A stretch of DNA of 64,000 nucleotides from an uncultured Erysipelotrichaceae bacterium (lineage in GTDB: Bacteria; Bacillota_I; Bacilli_A; Erysipelotrichales; Erysipelotrichaceae). The first letter of the stretch is position 1, and every line of letters starts with the position of its first letter. Positions 46,231-54,090 of this stretch are shown piece after piece. The stretch is taken from assembly GCA_947649125.1 (NCBI GenBank), contig CANSQL010000001.1:62001-126000 (forward strand), in the 5' to 3' direction. Under the pieces are notes generated by a model. That model saw nothing but the letters and a program-made list of their open reading frames with translations, searched no databases and had not been told where the DNA came from. A program made the translations under genes and the position numbers.

Positions 46231-46956
46231 TCATAATTCCTCACCGTCGGAAAAGATATGCATACAGGCATCCTCTAAAGTTCCGCCCGGTGCATAGTGT
46301 GCAAGCAGCTGTTCTGCCGTCTGTTGCGGAAGCAAACTGCCGTCCTTTAATACTAAGATTGCCTCGGCAATATTTTCAATATCAGGAACGATATGCGTCG
46401 CTATCAGTATAATGCGATCTTTCGCCAACTGTTGAAGCAGCTTTTTTACCCGAATGCGCTCTTTCGGATCAAGTCCTGCCGTCGGTTCATCAAAGATCAT
46501 TAGCTTCGGCTCACCGATGATAGCACTCGCTATCAACAGTCTTTGTTTCATACCGCCGGAATACGTATGAATCTTACGATGAATATCATCCCCTAAATTG
46601 ACTGCTTTGATTGCCTCATCAATCATTTGCTTCGCTCTTTGCCTGTCAATGTTTTTTAAGGCAGCGATATAGCTGAGAAACATTCTGCCGCTAAAGCCGT
46701 GATACAACCCCTGTTGCTGCGGCATATAGGATAGAATATTGCGATAAGCACTGCTGTTTTCATATATATTTTGATTGTTCCATAGAATCGTTCCGGTATC
46801 TGCCTTTAAGTTGGTGGTAATTATTTTCATCAAGGTTGATTTTCCGGCACCGTTGGGTCCTAACAGTGCATAAATTCCCTTTTCACAAGTGAAGCTAATA
46901 TCTTTTAACACTTGTTGCTTGCCGTAGCATTTCGATATATTTTTAATTTCCAACAT
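46231..46956 (-). CDS. ABC transporter ATP-binding protein
   Basis: A 241-residue ABC ATPase. Walker A is LLGPNGAGKSTLMKI, the Q-loop is in SYMPQQQGLY, the signature is TYSGGMKQRLLIASA, Walker B is LMIFDEPTAGLDP and the switch histidine is in ILIATHIVPD. It resembles the BcrA/CcmA-type group paired with ABC-2 permeases. The permease ATG overlaps its stop (ATGA), a sign that the two form one transporter. It follows the propeller-like gene by 8 nt in the operon. Confidence 0.95.
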   Translation of the reverse strand: MLEIKNISKCYGKQQVLKDISFTCEKGIYALLGPNGAGKSTLMKIITTNLKADTGTILWNNQNIYENSSAYRNILSYMPQQQGLYHGFSGRMFLSYIAALKNIDRQRAKQMIDEAIKAVNLGDDIHRKIHTYSGGMKQRLLIASAIIGEPKLMIFDEPTAGLDPKERIRVKKLLQQLAKDRIILIATHIVPDIENIAEAILVLKDGSLLPQQTAEQLLAHYAPGGTLEDACMHIFSDGEEL

Positions 46957-46964
46957 AACAGCAC

Positions 46965-48290
46965 CTACTTTGCATTTTCAATCTTTAAATAATTCGCTTT
47001 TGAATTCCAATAATCCTCTTTTAAAATTAAGCCGTAATCGGTTGCGACTATATCCTGCTGAGTCGTGCCTGCCCAAGTCGTATATTCCTCACCGAGAGTA
47101 TAACCCATTTGCACAAAGTAGTATTTATCATTAGCTGCTAATATTTTAACAATATAATCGTTGGTATCCTTCAGTTGAAATTCACTTTGTTCCTTTGATT
47201 TTAAATCAATGATTTCGGCACGATCGATATGTGCCTCTTCATCCTTATAGTGATAGACCAACAGCTTATTATCGATAATCGGTGCTAATGTCATATCAGC
47301 TTGCGAAAGCTGTATAAAATCACTTTTCTGTCGTTTATTCATATCATAATATTTCAGAGTTTTACTGTGCTGTCCGAGCATATAGATGCCGTTCTCACCC
47401 ACTTTTATTTGTTCCGCATCTATAAAGCTTTCCTTAAACAGCGCTTCGCTTTTTTTAGATTCGATATCAAACAGCTTAATTTGAATATCAGAATGATACA
47501 TATTATCAATATAGCCTGATATATCATCATCAAACAAATTTGGATCCTGTGCATAAATGATTTCCTGAAGAATGATCTTATTATCATAAATACCGATAAA
47601 GGAATCATTCATCGCATCATCGATTTCCTCATAGCTGCCGTTATTAAGATTGATGGCAATTAATTTACGACTTGTTATATTCGTAGTAAAAGAATTTTGT
47701 TTATCTTGAATGTGCTCATAATATTCTAAAAATGTAAACATTTGATTTCCCTTTATCACATACGGCATCGTAATCTGGGTACCGCTCGGAACCGTAAACA
47801 GCTTTTTTCGATTGGTTCCGTCTAAATCCATGCGATAAACGGTCGAGGGATTCCCATTTTCCGATGTTTCACTTGTTGTGCCGTCAAAATTCATATGCAC
47901 CACATTGCCCGCTTCCTGTGCATTGACTAGGTATAAATGTTGATCGTAATAAAATATTTCATTTACTTCCCCGATTTTCAGATAAGCGCTGCAAGACTCA
48001 TCCTCATGTTTACAGTTCGGTTTGTTGCACAGATAGACTTCCTTTTGCGTCGCATAATCAAAATACATAATGTGTTCAAGGTCTTTGATCATGTAATAAC
48101 CGTTTTCATACGTTTGTACATCCCCTCTGTCAATCAGCTTCATTACCGCATCGTTTTTCGCTGCGATATCAGGTTTTGTATCGGTATTGTTACTTGCTTG
48201 TTCCATATGTTGAAAAACAACAATGAAAATCGACAGCGTTGTAATAATACCGAAAAGCGCACTTCCGATCATCAATATTTTTTTATTCAT
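46965..48290 (-). CDS. Membrane-anchored beta-propeller-like protein with Cys/His motif
   Basis: A 441-residue protein with one N-terminal membrane helix (ILMIGSALFGIITTLSIFIV) and a large extracellular beta-rich domain of repeated units such as TVYRMDLDGTNRKKLF and LFDIESKKSEALFK, resembling a DUF5050-type propeller. Near residue 85 is CNKPNCKHEDESCSAY, three Cys and one His in close spacing, which could bind a metal or form disulfides. GGAGG lies before the ATG. It is the first gene of the ABC/two-component operon, so it may capture or sense the operon's ligand; the function is not known. Confidence 0.75.
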   Translation of the reverse strand: MNKKILMIGSALFGIITTLSIFIVVFQHMEQASNNTDTKPDIAAKNDAVMKLIDRGDVQTYENGYYMIKDLEHIMYFDYATQKEVYLCNKPNCKHEDESCSAYLKIGEVNEIFYYDQHLYLVNAQEAGNVVHMNFDGTTSETSENGNPSTVYRMDLDGTNRKKLFTVPSGTQITMPYVIKGNQMFTFLEYYEHIQDKQNSFTTNITSRKLIAINLNNGSYEEIDDAMNDSFIGIYDNKIILQEIIYAQDPNLFDDDISGYIDNMYHSDIQIKLFDIESKKSEALFKESFIDAEQIKVGENGIYMLGQHSKTLKYYDMNKRQKSDFIQLSQADMTLAPIIDNKLLVYHYKDEEAHIDRAEIIDLKSKEQSEFQLKDTNDYIVKILAANDKYYFVQMGYTLGEEYTTWAGTTQQDIVATDYGLILKEDYWNSKANYLKIENAK

Positions 48291-48320
48291 TTGTATTCCT
48301 CCTTATTTGTTTACATGTAT

Positions 48321-48351
48321 TCTATCAAGGTGTTGTATCAAAAATGTATCA
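48321..48351. promoter_or_regulatory. Direct repeats upstream of the accessory operon
   Basis: TGTATCA occurs at 48334-48340 and 48345-48351, 11 bp apart (one helical turn), with a related TCTATCA at 48321-48327. OmpR-type regulators bind such phased direct repeats. They lie 31-61 bp upstream of the first start codon, in the promoter region. Confidence 0.5.
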
Positions 48352-48411
48352 TAATCTAAAGGATATGAAAAAAATTCATTTCTTAACGAAACAATATCTT
48401 TCTTATTTGAT

Positions 48412-48456
48412 AAAAAAACAAGACTGATCTACCTATGTTAGATAGAATCAGTCTTG
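48412..48456 (-). terminator. Intrinsic terminator after rluB
   Basis: CAAGACTGAT pairs with ATCAGTCTTG (10 bp) at 48419-48456, and seven U follow on the minus strand. Confidence 0.9.
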
Positions 48457-48480
48457 TATAATAATCAAATATCAGCTTTC

Positions 48481-49227
48481 CTATTCAAGGATTAAATGCT
48501 CGTAGGTTCCCTCTGACGCAAGCGCCTTCAGCTTTTTGATTTCAAACGGCTTTAAAATTCGGTAATCGCCTTTACTCAGATCTGATACGCTTAAAAAAGC
48601 TAATTGCTTGCGATGCAGTCTGCGCACTTGATAGCCGAGTGCTTCCATCATACGCTTTACCTGACGATTGCGCCCTTCCACAATCGTTAAATCAAAGGTC
48701 GTCTGCCGCTTTTCCTTTTCATAGGTGATATGCTTGATTTTTGCCGGTAAGGTTTTCATACCGTCGTCAAGCACAATACCGCTTTTTATTTTACGAATAT
48801 CTTCACTGCTTAACACACCGTTGATCGTTAAATTATAGATTTTAGGGATATGATGGCGAGGATGTGTTACTAAATTCGCAAACTCACCGTCATTTGTCAA
48901 TAACAATACTCCGCTTGTATCATAATCAAGTCTTCCGACCGTAAAAATACGTTCTTCACAGGCGATTAAATCAATCGCACGAAGCCGATCCTCGTTTTCT
49001 TCGTTGGTACAAACGCATTTTTTCGGCTTGTTCATAATAAAATACACCTTATTTTCACGAACGATCGCTTTTCCCTCGACGCTGATTTGATCGCCTCTTT
49101 TTACTTTCGTTCCAAGCTCGGTGACAATCACACCGTTGACCGTGACCTTGCCTTCGCTGATCAAAACCTCTGCCTTGCGGCGTGACGCGGCACCTGCCTG
49201 TGCTATTACCTTTTGTAAACGCTCCAT
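48481..49227 (-). CDS. rluB: 23S rRNA pseudouridine synthase RluB
   Basis: A 248-residue RsuA/RluB-family pseudouridine synthase. An N-terminal S4 RNA-binding domain (RLQKVIAQAGAASRRKAEVL) is followed by the catalytic core with the Asp in VGRLDYDTSGVLLLTNDGEF, then VEGRNRQVKRMMEALGYQV. It modifies helix 89-90 uridines of 23S rRNA in family members. Its place next to spmA-spmB-dacB matches B. subtilis (dacB-spmA-spmB-...-rluB). Confidence 0.93.
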   Translation of the reverse strand: MERLQKVIAQAGAASRRKAEVLISEGKVTVNGVIVTELGTKVKRGDQISVEGKAIVRENKVYFIMNKPKKCVCTNEENEDRLRAIDLIACEERIFTVGRLDYDTSGVLLLTNDGEFANLVTHPRHHIPKIYNLTINGVLSSEDIRKIKSGIVLDDGMKTLPAKIKHITYEKEKRQTTFDLTIVEGRNRQVKRMMEALGYQVRRLHRKQLAFLSVSDLSKGDYRILKPFEIKKLKALASEGTYEHLILE

Positions 49228-49354
49228 AGCTTCACTTCCTCGCTTTATTTGCTTTCTATATTTTACACAATATAAAGCGAAAAGTAAAAGAAATCTTTTA
49301 TAAAATATCTTGATGAGAAAGCTTTGTTAAGGAAAATAAAGAAAATCAGGTCTG

Positions 49355-49867
49355 TTATGCAAAGATCAACAAGGTTAAAAAGATGGCCATACCGATTCCC
49401 GCAATATCGGCAATCAGACCGATAGAAAGTGAATTGCCGATTTTTTTAATTCCGACACTGGAAAAATACAGCGTGATGACATACACCGTCGTATCGGTGC
49501 TGCCCTGAATAATACTTGCCATCATACCTGCCAAGGAATCGACACCGCAGGTTTTGAAAATATCAATCAATACCGCCAGTGAGGCACTTCCTGAGATCGG
49601 ACGAAACAGTACCATCGGCCATATTTGTGAAGGTATAGCGGTGCTGATATATTGAAATAAACCGGAGATAATATCCATTAAGCCGCTTTCTCGAAGCAGG
49701 GATATTGCACACATCATCGCTAACAGTGCCGGATATATATCTAAAAATAAGCCCATACCGTCCTTGACACCGGTTAAAAATACACTGTAGGCAGGAACTC
49801 GCTTACAAAGTGCGATAATAAAAATCAGTAGAACGAGCGCCGGCAAAATCAACGTACTGTCAATCAC
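49355..49867 (-). CDS. spmB: Spore maturation protein SpmB
   Basis: A 170-residue polytopic membrane protein of the nucleoside-recognition (Gate) domain family. The region KDGMGLFLDIYPALLAMMCA and the gate motif FRPISGSASLAVLIDIFKTC are characteristic, as is QGSTDTTVYVITLYFSSVGI. With SpmA it is needed for spore core dehydration in Bacillus and Clostridium. It overlaps spmA by 8 nt. Confidence 0.93.
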   Translation of the reverse strand: MIDSTLILPALVLLIFIIALCKRVPAYSVFLTGVKDGMGLFLDIYPALLAMMCAISLLRESGLMDIISGLFQYISTAIPSQIWPMVLFRPISGSASLAVLIDIFKTCGVDSLAGMMASIIQGSTDTTVYVITLYFSSVGIKKIGNSLSIGLIADIAGIGMAIFLTLLIFA

Positions 49868-50441
49868 GATGATTCCACCACCGATCTACAGCAATTCCGA
49901 CAAGTGACGCAAACATCGTACAAAGCACTGCCCACGGCATAAAATCGGTGACTTGTAATGAATGAAACTCACTGCGCAGCGCAATCAGTGTAGTAGGTAA
50001 TAAGGTAACTCCGGCAGTGTTTAATACAAGAAAAGTCACCATCGAGCGCGATGCCGTATCCTTTTTGGGATTATGGCGCTGCATTCCTTCCATCGCTTTT
50101 AAGCCGACCGGTGTAGCGGCAGAGCCTAAACCAAACATATTTACGGTAATATTGGTAGCGACATAGCCGAGTGTTTCCTCATCTTCCTTAAGATCGGGAA
50201 GCAGCCATTTCAAAAACGGATGGAATACCTTTTCCAATGCCGCAATCATTCCCGCTTCTCTTGCGACATACAGCACGCCGTTCCAGAAACATACCGTACA
50301 TACTAACGGTAAGACAAAGTCAAACGTATCTTTGCCGATATTTAAGCATACTTGATTGATGACATCGACTCGTCCGCTGACAAACGCAAAAATCAGCGAG
50401 GCACATATCATGATCAGCCATAGTATATTCATGAGAACCAA
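49860..50441 (-). CDS. spmA: Spore maturation protein SpmA
   Basis: A 193-residue membrane protein, partner of SpmB. Motifs include VCFWNGVLYVAREAGMIAAL, the gate helix ITVNMFGLGSAATPVGLKAM and TFLVLNTAGVTLLPTTLIAL. It overlaps dacB by 13 nt, giving the conserved dacB-spmA-spmB operon, expressed in the mother cell by sigma-E in B. subtilis. Confidence 0.93.
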   Translation of the reverse strand: MVLMNILWLIMICASLIFAFVSGRVDVINQVCLNIGKDTFDFVLPLVCTVCFWNGVLYVAREAGMIAALEKVFHPFLKWLLPDLKEDEETLGYVATNITVNMFGLGSAATPVGLKAMEGMQRHNPKKDTASRSMVTFLVLNTAGVTLLPTTLIALRSEFHSLQVTDFMPWAVLCTMFASLVGIAVDRWWNHRD

Positions 50442-51421
50442 CCGCCCTTCTCCTTGATCCTTTTCCCGCTGTATTCATATTCAAGCGTTATATCATCCTT
50501 TTTCACCGTTATTTTTAATACGCCGTCCTTTACCTCACTGTCTGTGGTTAAATCCACCGTGCCCTCTTTGGGAACAGAAATAAACACCGTTTTCTCAATA
50601 TCAAATTCATATTGATTCAATCGATACGTACCGGCCTTGATGATCGGATAAGCCTCATATTCTGAGAGCTGTTGTTCATGCTTGGTTTGGTGAAAGGCAA
50701 AATCACCGCCCATATTCAAGGTTACGACAATAGATTCCAAATCATTGTCGGCAGCGCTTGAAACAAGCGTTCGTCCGGCTTTCTTGGTATAACCTGTTTT
50801 ACCTGCCGTTGTCGCATCATAGGTAAACAGCAGCTTGTTTTTATTCATCCAGCGATTTCCTTTAAAATCATAATATTTACTTCCGGCAATTTCCTTAAAC
50901 GTATCATTCTGCATCGCATAGCGCATCAGCAATGCCATATCATACGCACTTGAGATATTACCGCCGTCTGTTTCATCTAAGCCGCTCGGATTACGAAAGA
51001 TACTGTCTTTCATCCCGATTTGTTCGGCTTTTTCGTTCATTTTGTCGACAAATCCATCGATACTGCCACCGACATGATCGGCAATCTCTACCGCTGCATC
51101 ATTACCGCTTCGTAACATCAAGCCGTATAACAGATCACGCAAAGTTACCTCATCACCGACCTTTAAGTAGATACTGGAGCCGTCGACCTTAAGTATCGCA
51201 TCGGATGCCTTCCAAGACTCCTCGAGCTTTCCCTCCTCGATCGCTACGATTGCGGTCATTATTTTAGATATACTGGCAACGCTTTGCGTTTCGTGCATCT
51301 TATCGGAATCTGTCACTGTACCGTCATTGCCGTTCATCACACAATAGCTCGCTTTAACATCACAAATACAGGCAAAAAACAACAGCATACAAATGAATCG
51401 CTTTCGCATAACATCCCTCAT
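50429..51421 (-). CDS. dacB: Sporulation-type D-alanyl-D-alanine carboxypeptidase (DacB-like)
   Basis: A 330-residue serine DD-carboxypeptidase (peptidase S11) that trims stem peptides; DacB in B. subtilis sets the cross-linking of spore cortex. A signal peptide spans residues 1-24. The active-site motifs are S50-x-x-K53 in VASISKIMTA, SGN in LRSGNDAAVEIADH and KTG in TAGKTGYTKKAGRTLVS. It leads the operon with spmA and spmB, and a sigma-E-like promoter lies just upstream, both pointing to the sporulation enzyme rather than vegetative DacA. Confidence 0.9.
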   Translation of the reverse strand: MRDVMRKRFICMLLFFACICDVKASYCVMNGNDGTVTDSDKMHETQSVASISKIMTAIVAIEEGKLEESWKASDAILKVDGSSIYLKVGDEVTLRDLLYGLMLRSGNDAAVEIADHVGGSIDGFVDKMNEKAEQIGMKDSIFRNPSGLDETDGGNISSAYDMALLMRYAMQNDTFKEIAGSKYYDFKGNRWMNKNKLLFTYDATTAGKTGYTKKAGRTLVSSAADNDLESIVVTLNMGGDFAFHQTKHEQQLSEYEAYPIIKAGTYRLNQYEFDIEKTVFISVPKEGTVDLTTDSEVKDGVLKITVKKDDITLEYEYSGKRIKEKGGWFS

Positions 51422-51429
51422 TTCAATTC

Positions 51430-51461
51430 AGTATATGTGATACTTCACTCTATTTTGTCAA
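51430..51461 (-). promoter_or_regulatory. Candidate sigma-E promoter of dacB-spmA-spmB
   Basis: CATATACT (51430-51437) resembles the sigma-E -10 CATACAAT (6 of 8), with ACAAAATA (51451-51458) as a possible -35 at 13 nt. A TTGACA overlaps the -35 (51456-51461) but lies 20 nt from the nearest sigma-A-like -10 (TATACT), too far for a good vegetative promoter. Confidence 0.4.
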
Positions 51462-51512
51462 CACTCACTAAAAACAACTGAATTCATGCGAATAATAAGC
51501 GATAGGAAGATA

Positions 51513-51540
51513 AAAAAAGCACCGTTTTTCACGATGCTTT
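51513..51540 (-). terminator. Intrinsic terminator after the GH25 gene
   Basis: AAGCATCG-TGAAAAA-CGGTGCTT, an 8-bp stem with one G-U pair on the minus strand, followed by a U run. Confidence 0.75.
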
Positions 51541-51546
51541 TGCGTT

Positions 51547-52776
51547 TCAGACCTTGATCAGATTCTTTGCGGCAACAGCGGCAGTCACCTGATTGTTTTT
51601 TCCGATAACGACGCGATCGCCCTTAATCTCCATCACCTCATACACAGTATCATATACAAACGGCGCTAACGGATTGCCTTGATAATCCGGTGCATTTTTC
51701 TTGACCTTTACCAAATCCTTAACCTTAAGTGCTGAAGAGTCTTCCGCATAGCCGTCAATCACGCTGTTGTTTACCCAACCGGTGCCGTTATTGATCAAAT
51801 ACGGATTTCGTGCATCGGAAACGATTTTAGTAATCGTTCCCTGATGAACTGCGATATCGGTTATTGCCTCAGTCGCATCAGAGCTGACATATAACGCATG
51901 GAAGCGTACCTTGTCCCCTACCTGATAGGTTTTCGGCGTATGCTTGGCCGTAATGACCGCATCATTCACCCAACCGGTGCCGTCATTGATCAAATACGGA
52001 TTTCGTGCCTTTTCAATGACTCTTGTGATTTTACCGCGATGAATCGCAATATCGGTTATCGGAACGACAGAATCAGAGGAGCGGTACAGGGCTCGAAAGC
52101 TTACGTCATCACCGACCTTATATTTCAGCTTTGTCGGCGGTTCAGGCTTAGGATCGGGCGTATCATCGCCGAAATAGTTTCGTTTGCCTGCCATCGTTAA
52201 GAAATCATCGTAATAGCGGCTCAAATCATTTCGCTCACTGCTTCCCTCTACCTTCGCATCGCTTGTAAATTGCCACAGCTTAAATTCCTTATCATAGGTC
52301 GGTGCACTGCTCCACTGTGCCAGCCACCGCGTATAATCATTCACATTCATCAGCTTGTTTTTCCAATAATCCAAATTCGCATAAATACCGACAAATCCGC
52401 CTGCCGCTTCAATTCGCTTACAGAAAGCATTCGCAATCTGTGTATATAATGTGGCAGACATATCACCTACATAATTACTGCGCTCTAAATCATAATAAAT
52501 CGGCAGTGCTAAATTCCATCCCTTGACCAAACGCAGGACATGATCTGCCTCATCTCTTGCCTCTGCCGCGCTTCGTGCATAGGAAAACAGATAAACACCG
52601 AAAGGAATTTTTAATCGTGTACATTCCTTCACATTGCGTAAATACTGCGTATCATCCTGTTTCGCAACATTACCGCCGTAGCCACAGCGAATAATTGCCC
52701 CGTCGACTTGTTTTTTCACAAGCTCCCAGTTTATCGTACCGTTAAACTGGCTTACATCTATAATCGGCTTTGCCAT
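51547..52776 (-). CDS. GH25 lysozyme-type endolysin with C-terminal repeats
   Basis: A 409-residue muramidase. The GH25 domain (about residues 1-200) has KPIIDVSQFNGTINWELVKK, with catalytic acids at the DVSQ Asp and in LPIYYDLERSNYVGD. Two SH3-like repeats of about 60 residues follow; each has VGD, ITDIA and RNPYLI...GTGWVN motifs. A third, shorter SH3-like unit ends the protein. There is no signal peptide, so export would need a holin or lysis, as in phage endolysins. No other phage gene lies nearby. It is monocistronic, between a small membrane gene and dacB. Confidence 0.9.
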   Translation of the reverse strand: MAKPIIDVSQFNGTINWELVKKQVDGAIIRCGYGGNVAKQDDTQYLRNVKECTRLKIPFGVYLFSYARSAAEARDEADHVLRLVKGWNLALPIYYDLERSNYVGDMSATLYTQIANAFCKRIEAAGGFVGIYANLDYWKNKLMNVNDYTRWLAQWSSAPTYDKEFKLWQFTSDAKVEGSSERNDLSRYYDDFLTMAGKRNYFGDDTPDPKPEPPTKLKYKVGDDVSFRALYRSSDSVVPITDIAIHRGKITRVIEKARNPYLINDGTGWVNDAVITAKHTPKTYQVGDKVRFHALYVSSDATEAITDIAVHQGTITKIVSDARNPYLINNGTGWVNNSVIDGYAEDSSALKVKDLVKVKKNAPDYQGNPLAPFVYDTVYEVMEIKGDRVVIGKNNQVTAAVAAKNLIKV

Positions 52777-52854
52777 TTTATCACCTCATTCTATCGTATG
52801 CTGATAAATACGGCATTGTTTCATCAAATCCCTAAAAGGTAAAAATTGAAGCAT

Positions 52855-52886
52855 AAAAAAATCACATGCACAAAAGCTCATGTGAT
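52855..52886 (-). terminator. Intrinsic terminator after the MerR/ECF operon
   Basis: ATCACATG and CATGTGAT form a perfect 8-bp stem around a 10-nt loop (52861-52886), followed by six U on the minus strand. Confidence 0.85.
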
Positions 52887-52896
52887 CGTTAATTGA

Positions 52897-53121
52897 TTAT
52901 TTATTCCGATGAAATCGATGGTTAAGAAAAACTAAGGTACAGGGCATGATAATTACGATATAAATAAAAATAATAATGAAAAAGGCAATGCCTTCTGCAT
53001 GAAAAGAAAGCGAAAATAAATGAGTTAAGAGAAAATCGCAAAAGCGATAATACATTAAAAATTCCACCATAAGTACAAGCGCAACAGCAATATAAAAGCT
53101 TGATTTTTTATCTTTATTCAT
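52897..53121 (-). CDS. Small membrane protein (74 aa)
   Basis: Two hydrophobic helices: FYIAVALVLMVEFLMYYRF and AFFIIIFIYIVIIMPCTLVF, then a short basic tail. From ATG 53119-53121 (GGAAGG upstream) it overlaps the DUF1893 gene's stop. It is the last gene of the MerR-ECF-DUF1893 operon. No family is recognised; a role with the transporter component is only positional inference. Confidence 0.65.
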   Translation of the reverse strand: MNKDKKSSFYIAVALVLMVEFLMYYRFCDFLLTHLFSLSFHAEGIAFFIIIFIYIVIIMPCTLVFLNHRFHRNK

Positions 53122-53563
53122 AAGTTTTTCCTTCCGTTTCAAGCGCTTTTGAGCGTAGATTTAACAGCTTTTCCTTTAATGCGATATAAGCTGATTCATA
53201 ATCCTCTGTATCCTTTACACATTCCTCCATCGGACACATTCCCGTTTCGGTGCGATTGATAATATAGGGACATAATGTTTCATAGGAAAATGCGATATGA
53301 TGTGCACTCAGATAGTTATATGCGGCTTTACTCATTAAACGCGCGTGGATATAAGCGACATCGGAGCGATGGTACAGCATTGCGGCAGCCTTACCGATCA
53401 CACGATCGACGATGATACAGTCGCTGAAATAACGGGAATTCTTTTCCAGCTGCTTCATGATCGGCGCGATTCCGCGCTCATGCGATACAAACAGAAAACC
53501 GTTTTTTCCGGCACAAAGCGTATAACCGCCGTTATTTTGAATGGATTTCAACTGCGAAAGCAT
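53114..53563 (-). CDS. DUF1893-family protein
   Basis: A 149-residue protein of the DUF1893 family, which has a cytidine-deaminase-like fold. Family features are YTLCAGKNGFLFVSHERGIA, IIVDRVIGKAAAMLYHRSDV, and the conserved Cys/Asn/Asp segment CPYIINRTETGMCPMEECVK, which could bind zinc. Function is not established. It overlaps the ECF S-component gene by about 30 nt, so the two are cotranslated in the MerR operon. The ATG at 53561-53563 is chosen; a GTG one codon earlier is also possible. Confidence 0.82.
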   Translation of the reverse strand: MLSQLKSIQNNGGYTLCAGKNGFLFVSHERGIAPIMKQLEKNSRYFSDCIIVDRVIGKAAAMLYHRSDVAYIHARLMSKAAYNYLSAHHIAFSYETLCPYIINRTETGMCPMEECVKDTEDYESAYIALKEKLLNLRSKALETEGKTYE

Positions 53564-54089
53564 CACGCATATAACCGCCCTTCTCTATAACTCTGACTAA
53601 AGCAGGCAAAAACAACAGCTGCGTAATAATGCCGGGAATTCCTGTGATAACGGCAGTCCATACAAGCGGAAAGCCGCCGAACGGAATATCCAACAACAGT
53701 GCCGCGATATGTAACGTAAGACCGTAACAGATGCGTCCCGCTGTCATTGCGCTTACTAATGACAGATAAGCATGAGTCAGCGTATGCTTATGCGAAAGCC
53801 GTTGATAACAAAGTCCGGCAGTAAAGCCATATGCACCAAGCTCCGCCATCATAAATACAACACGATCTGCGCTCGGCATTCCCGTGAATATAAAGCTCAA
53901 TAACGGTGCTGCGAAGCCAAGCAATGCGCCGTATTGCCACCCTAACAAGAAGCCGGAAAGCAACACCGGTATATGCATCGGCAAAAAAATCTGTCCTGCC
54001 TGTTGAAATCCCAATAAATGAAACAGCTGCGGAAGCAGTAAAGCAGTGGAAAGACACAATGCCGCAAAAGTCAATTTTCTTGTTTTCAT
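53532..54089 (-). CDS. ECF transporter S component
   Basis: A 185-residue, six-helix substrate-capture subunit of an energy-coupling-factor importer. The motif LPMHIPVLLSGFLLGWQYGA followed by LLGFAAPLLSFIFTGMP is typical of a common Bacillota S-component group with unassigned vitamin-like substrates. No EcfA or EcfT genes are nearby, so it would share the general module (group II ECF). The start at 54087-54089 is chosen for AGGTGA 5 nt upstream; it begins 1 nt after the MerR stop. Confidence 0.87.
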   Translation of the reverse strand: MKTRKLTFAALCLSTALLLPQLFHLLGFQQAGQIFLPMHIPVLLSGFLLGWQYGALLGFAAPLLSFIFTGMPSADRVVFMMAELGAYGFTAGLCYQRLSHKHTLTHAYLSLVSAMTAGRICYGLTLHIAALLLDIPFGGFPLVWTAVITGIPGIITQLLFLPALVRVIEKGGYMRDAFAVEIHSK

Positions 54090-54090
54090 C

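Larger units (their letters stand above)
43878..46234 (-). pseudogene. ABC transporter permease split by an internal inversion
   Basis: The intact gene should run from ATG 46232-46234 (overlapping the ATPase stop as ATGA) to the stop at 43878. The N-terminal piece (MKLLQFELWKIFSHRLFVIL) stops at 46031 after 67 codons. The C-terminal part is open from the inverted segment to 43878, with a usable ATG at 45671 giving 597 residues. The missing middle is encoded on the plus strand between 45804 and 46060. Reinverting it joins RLLQQELID to RFSHEEKGKL, and VKNLRFI to DQYQKAIQDIL, in frame. The restored protein of about 780 residues has two repeats, each with an N-terminal helix, a large outer loop and about five helices: a fused double permease. 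Confidence 0.8.

Noticed and set aside
47937-48359. Plus-strand 140-codon frame opposite the propeller-like gene
   Set aside because: Overlaps a gene with a strong ribosome site and clear repeats. The frame also runs through the promoter repeats, and no start signal is seen.
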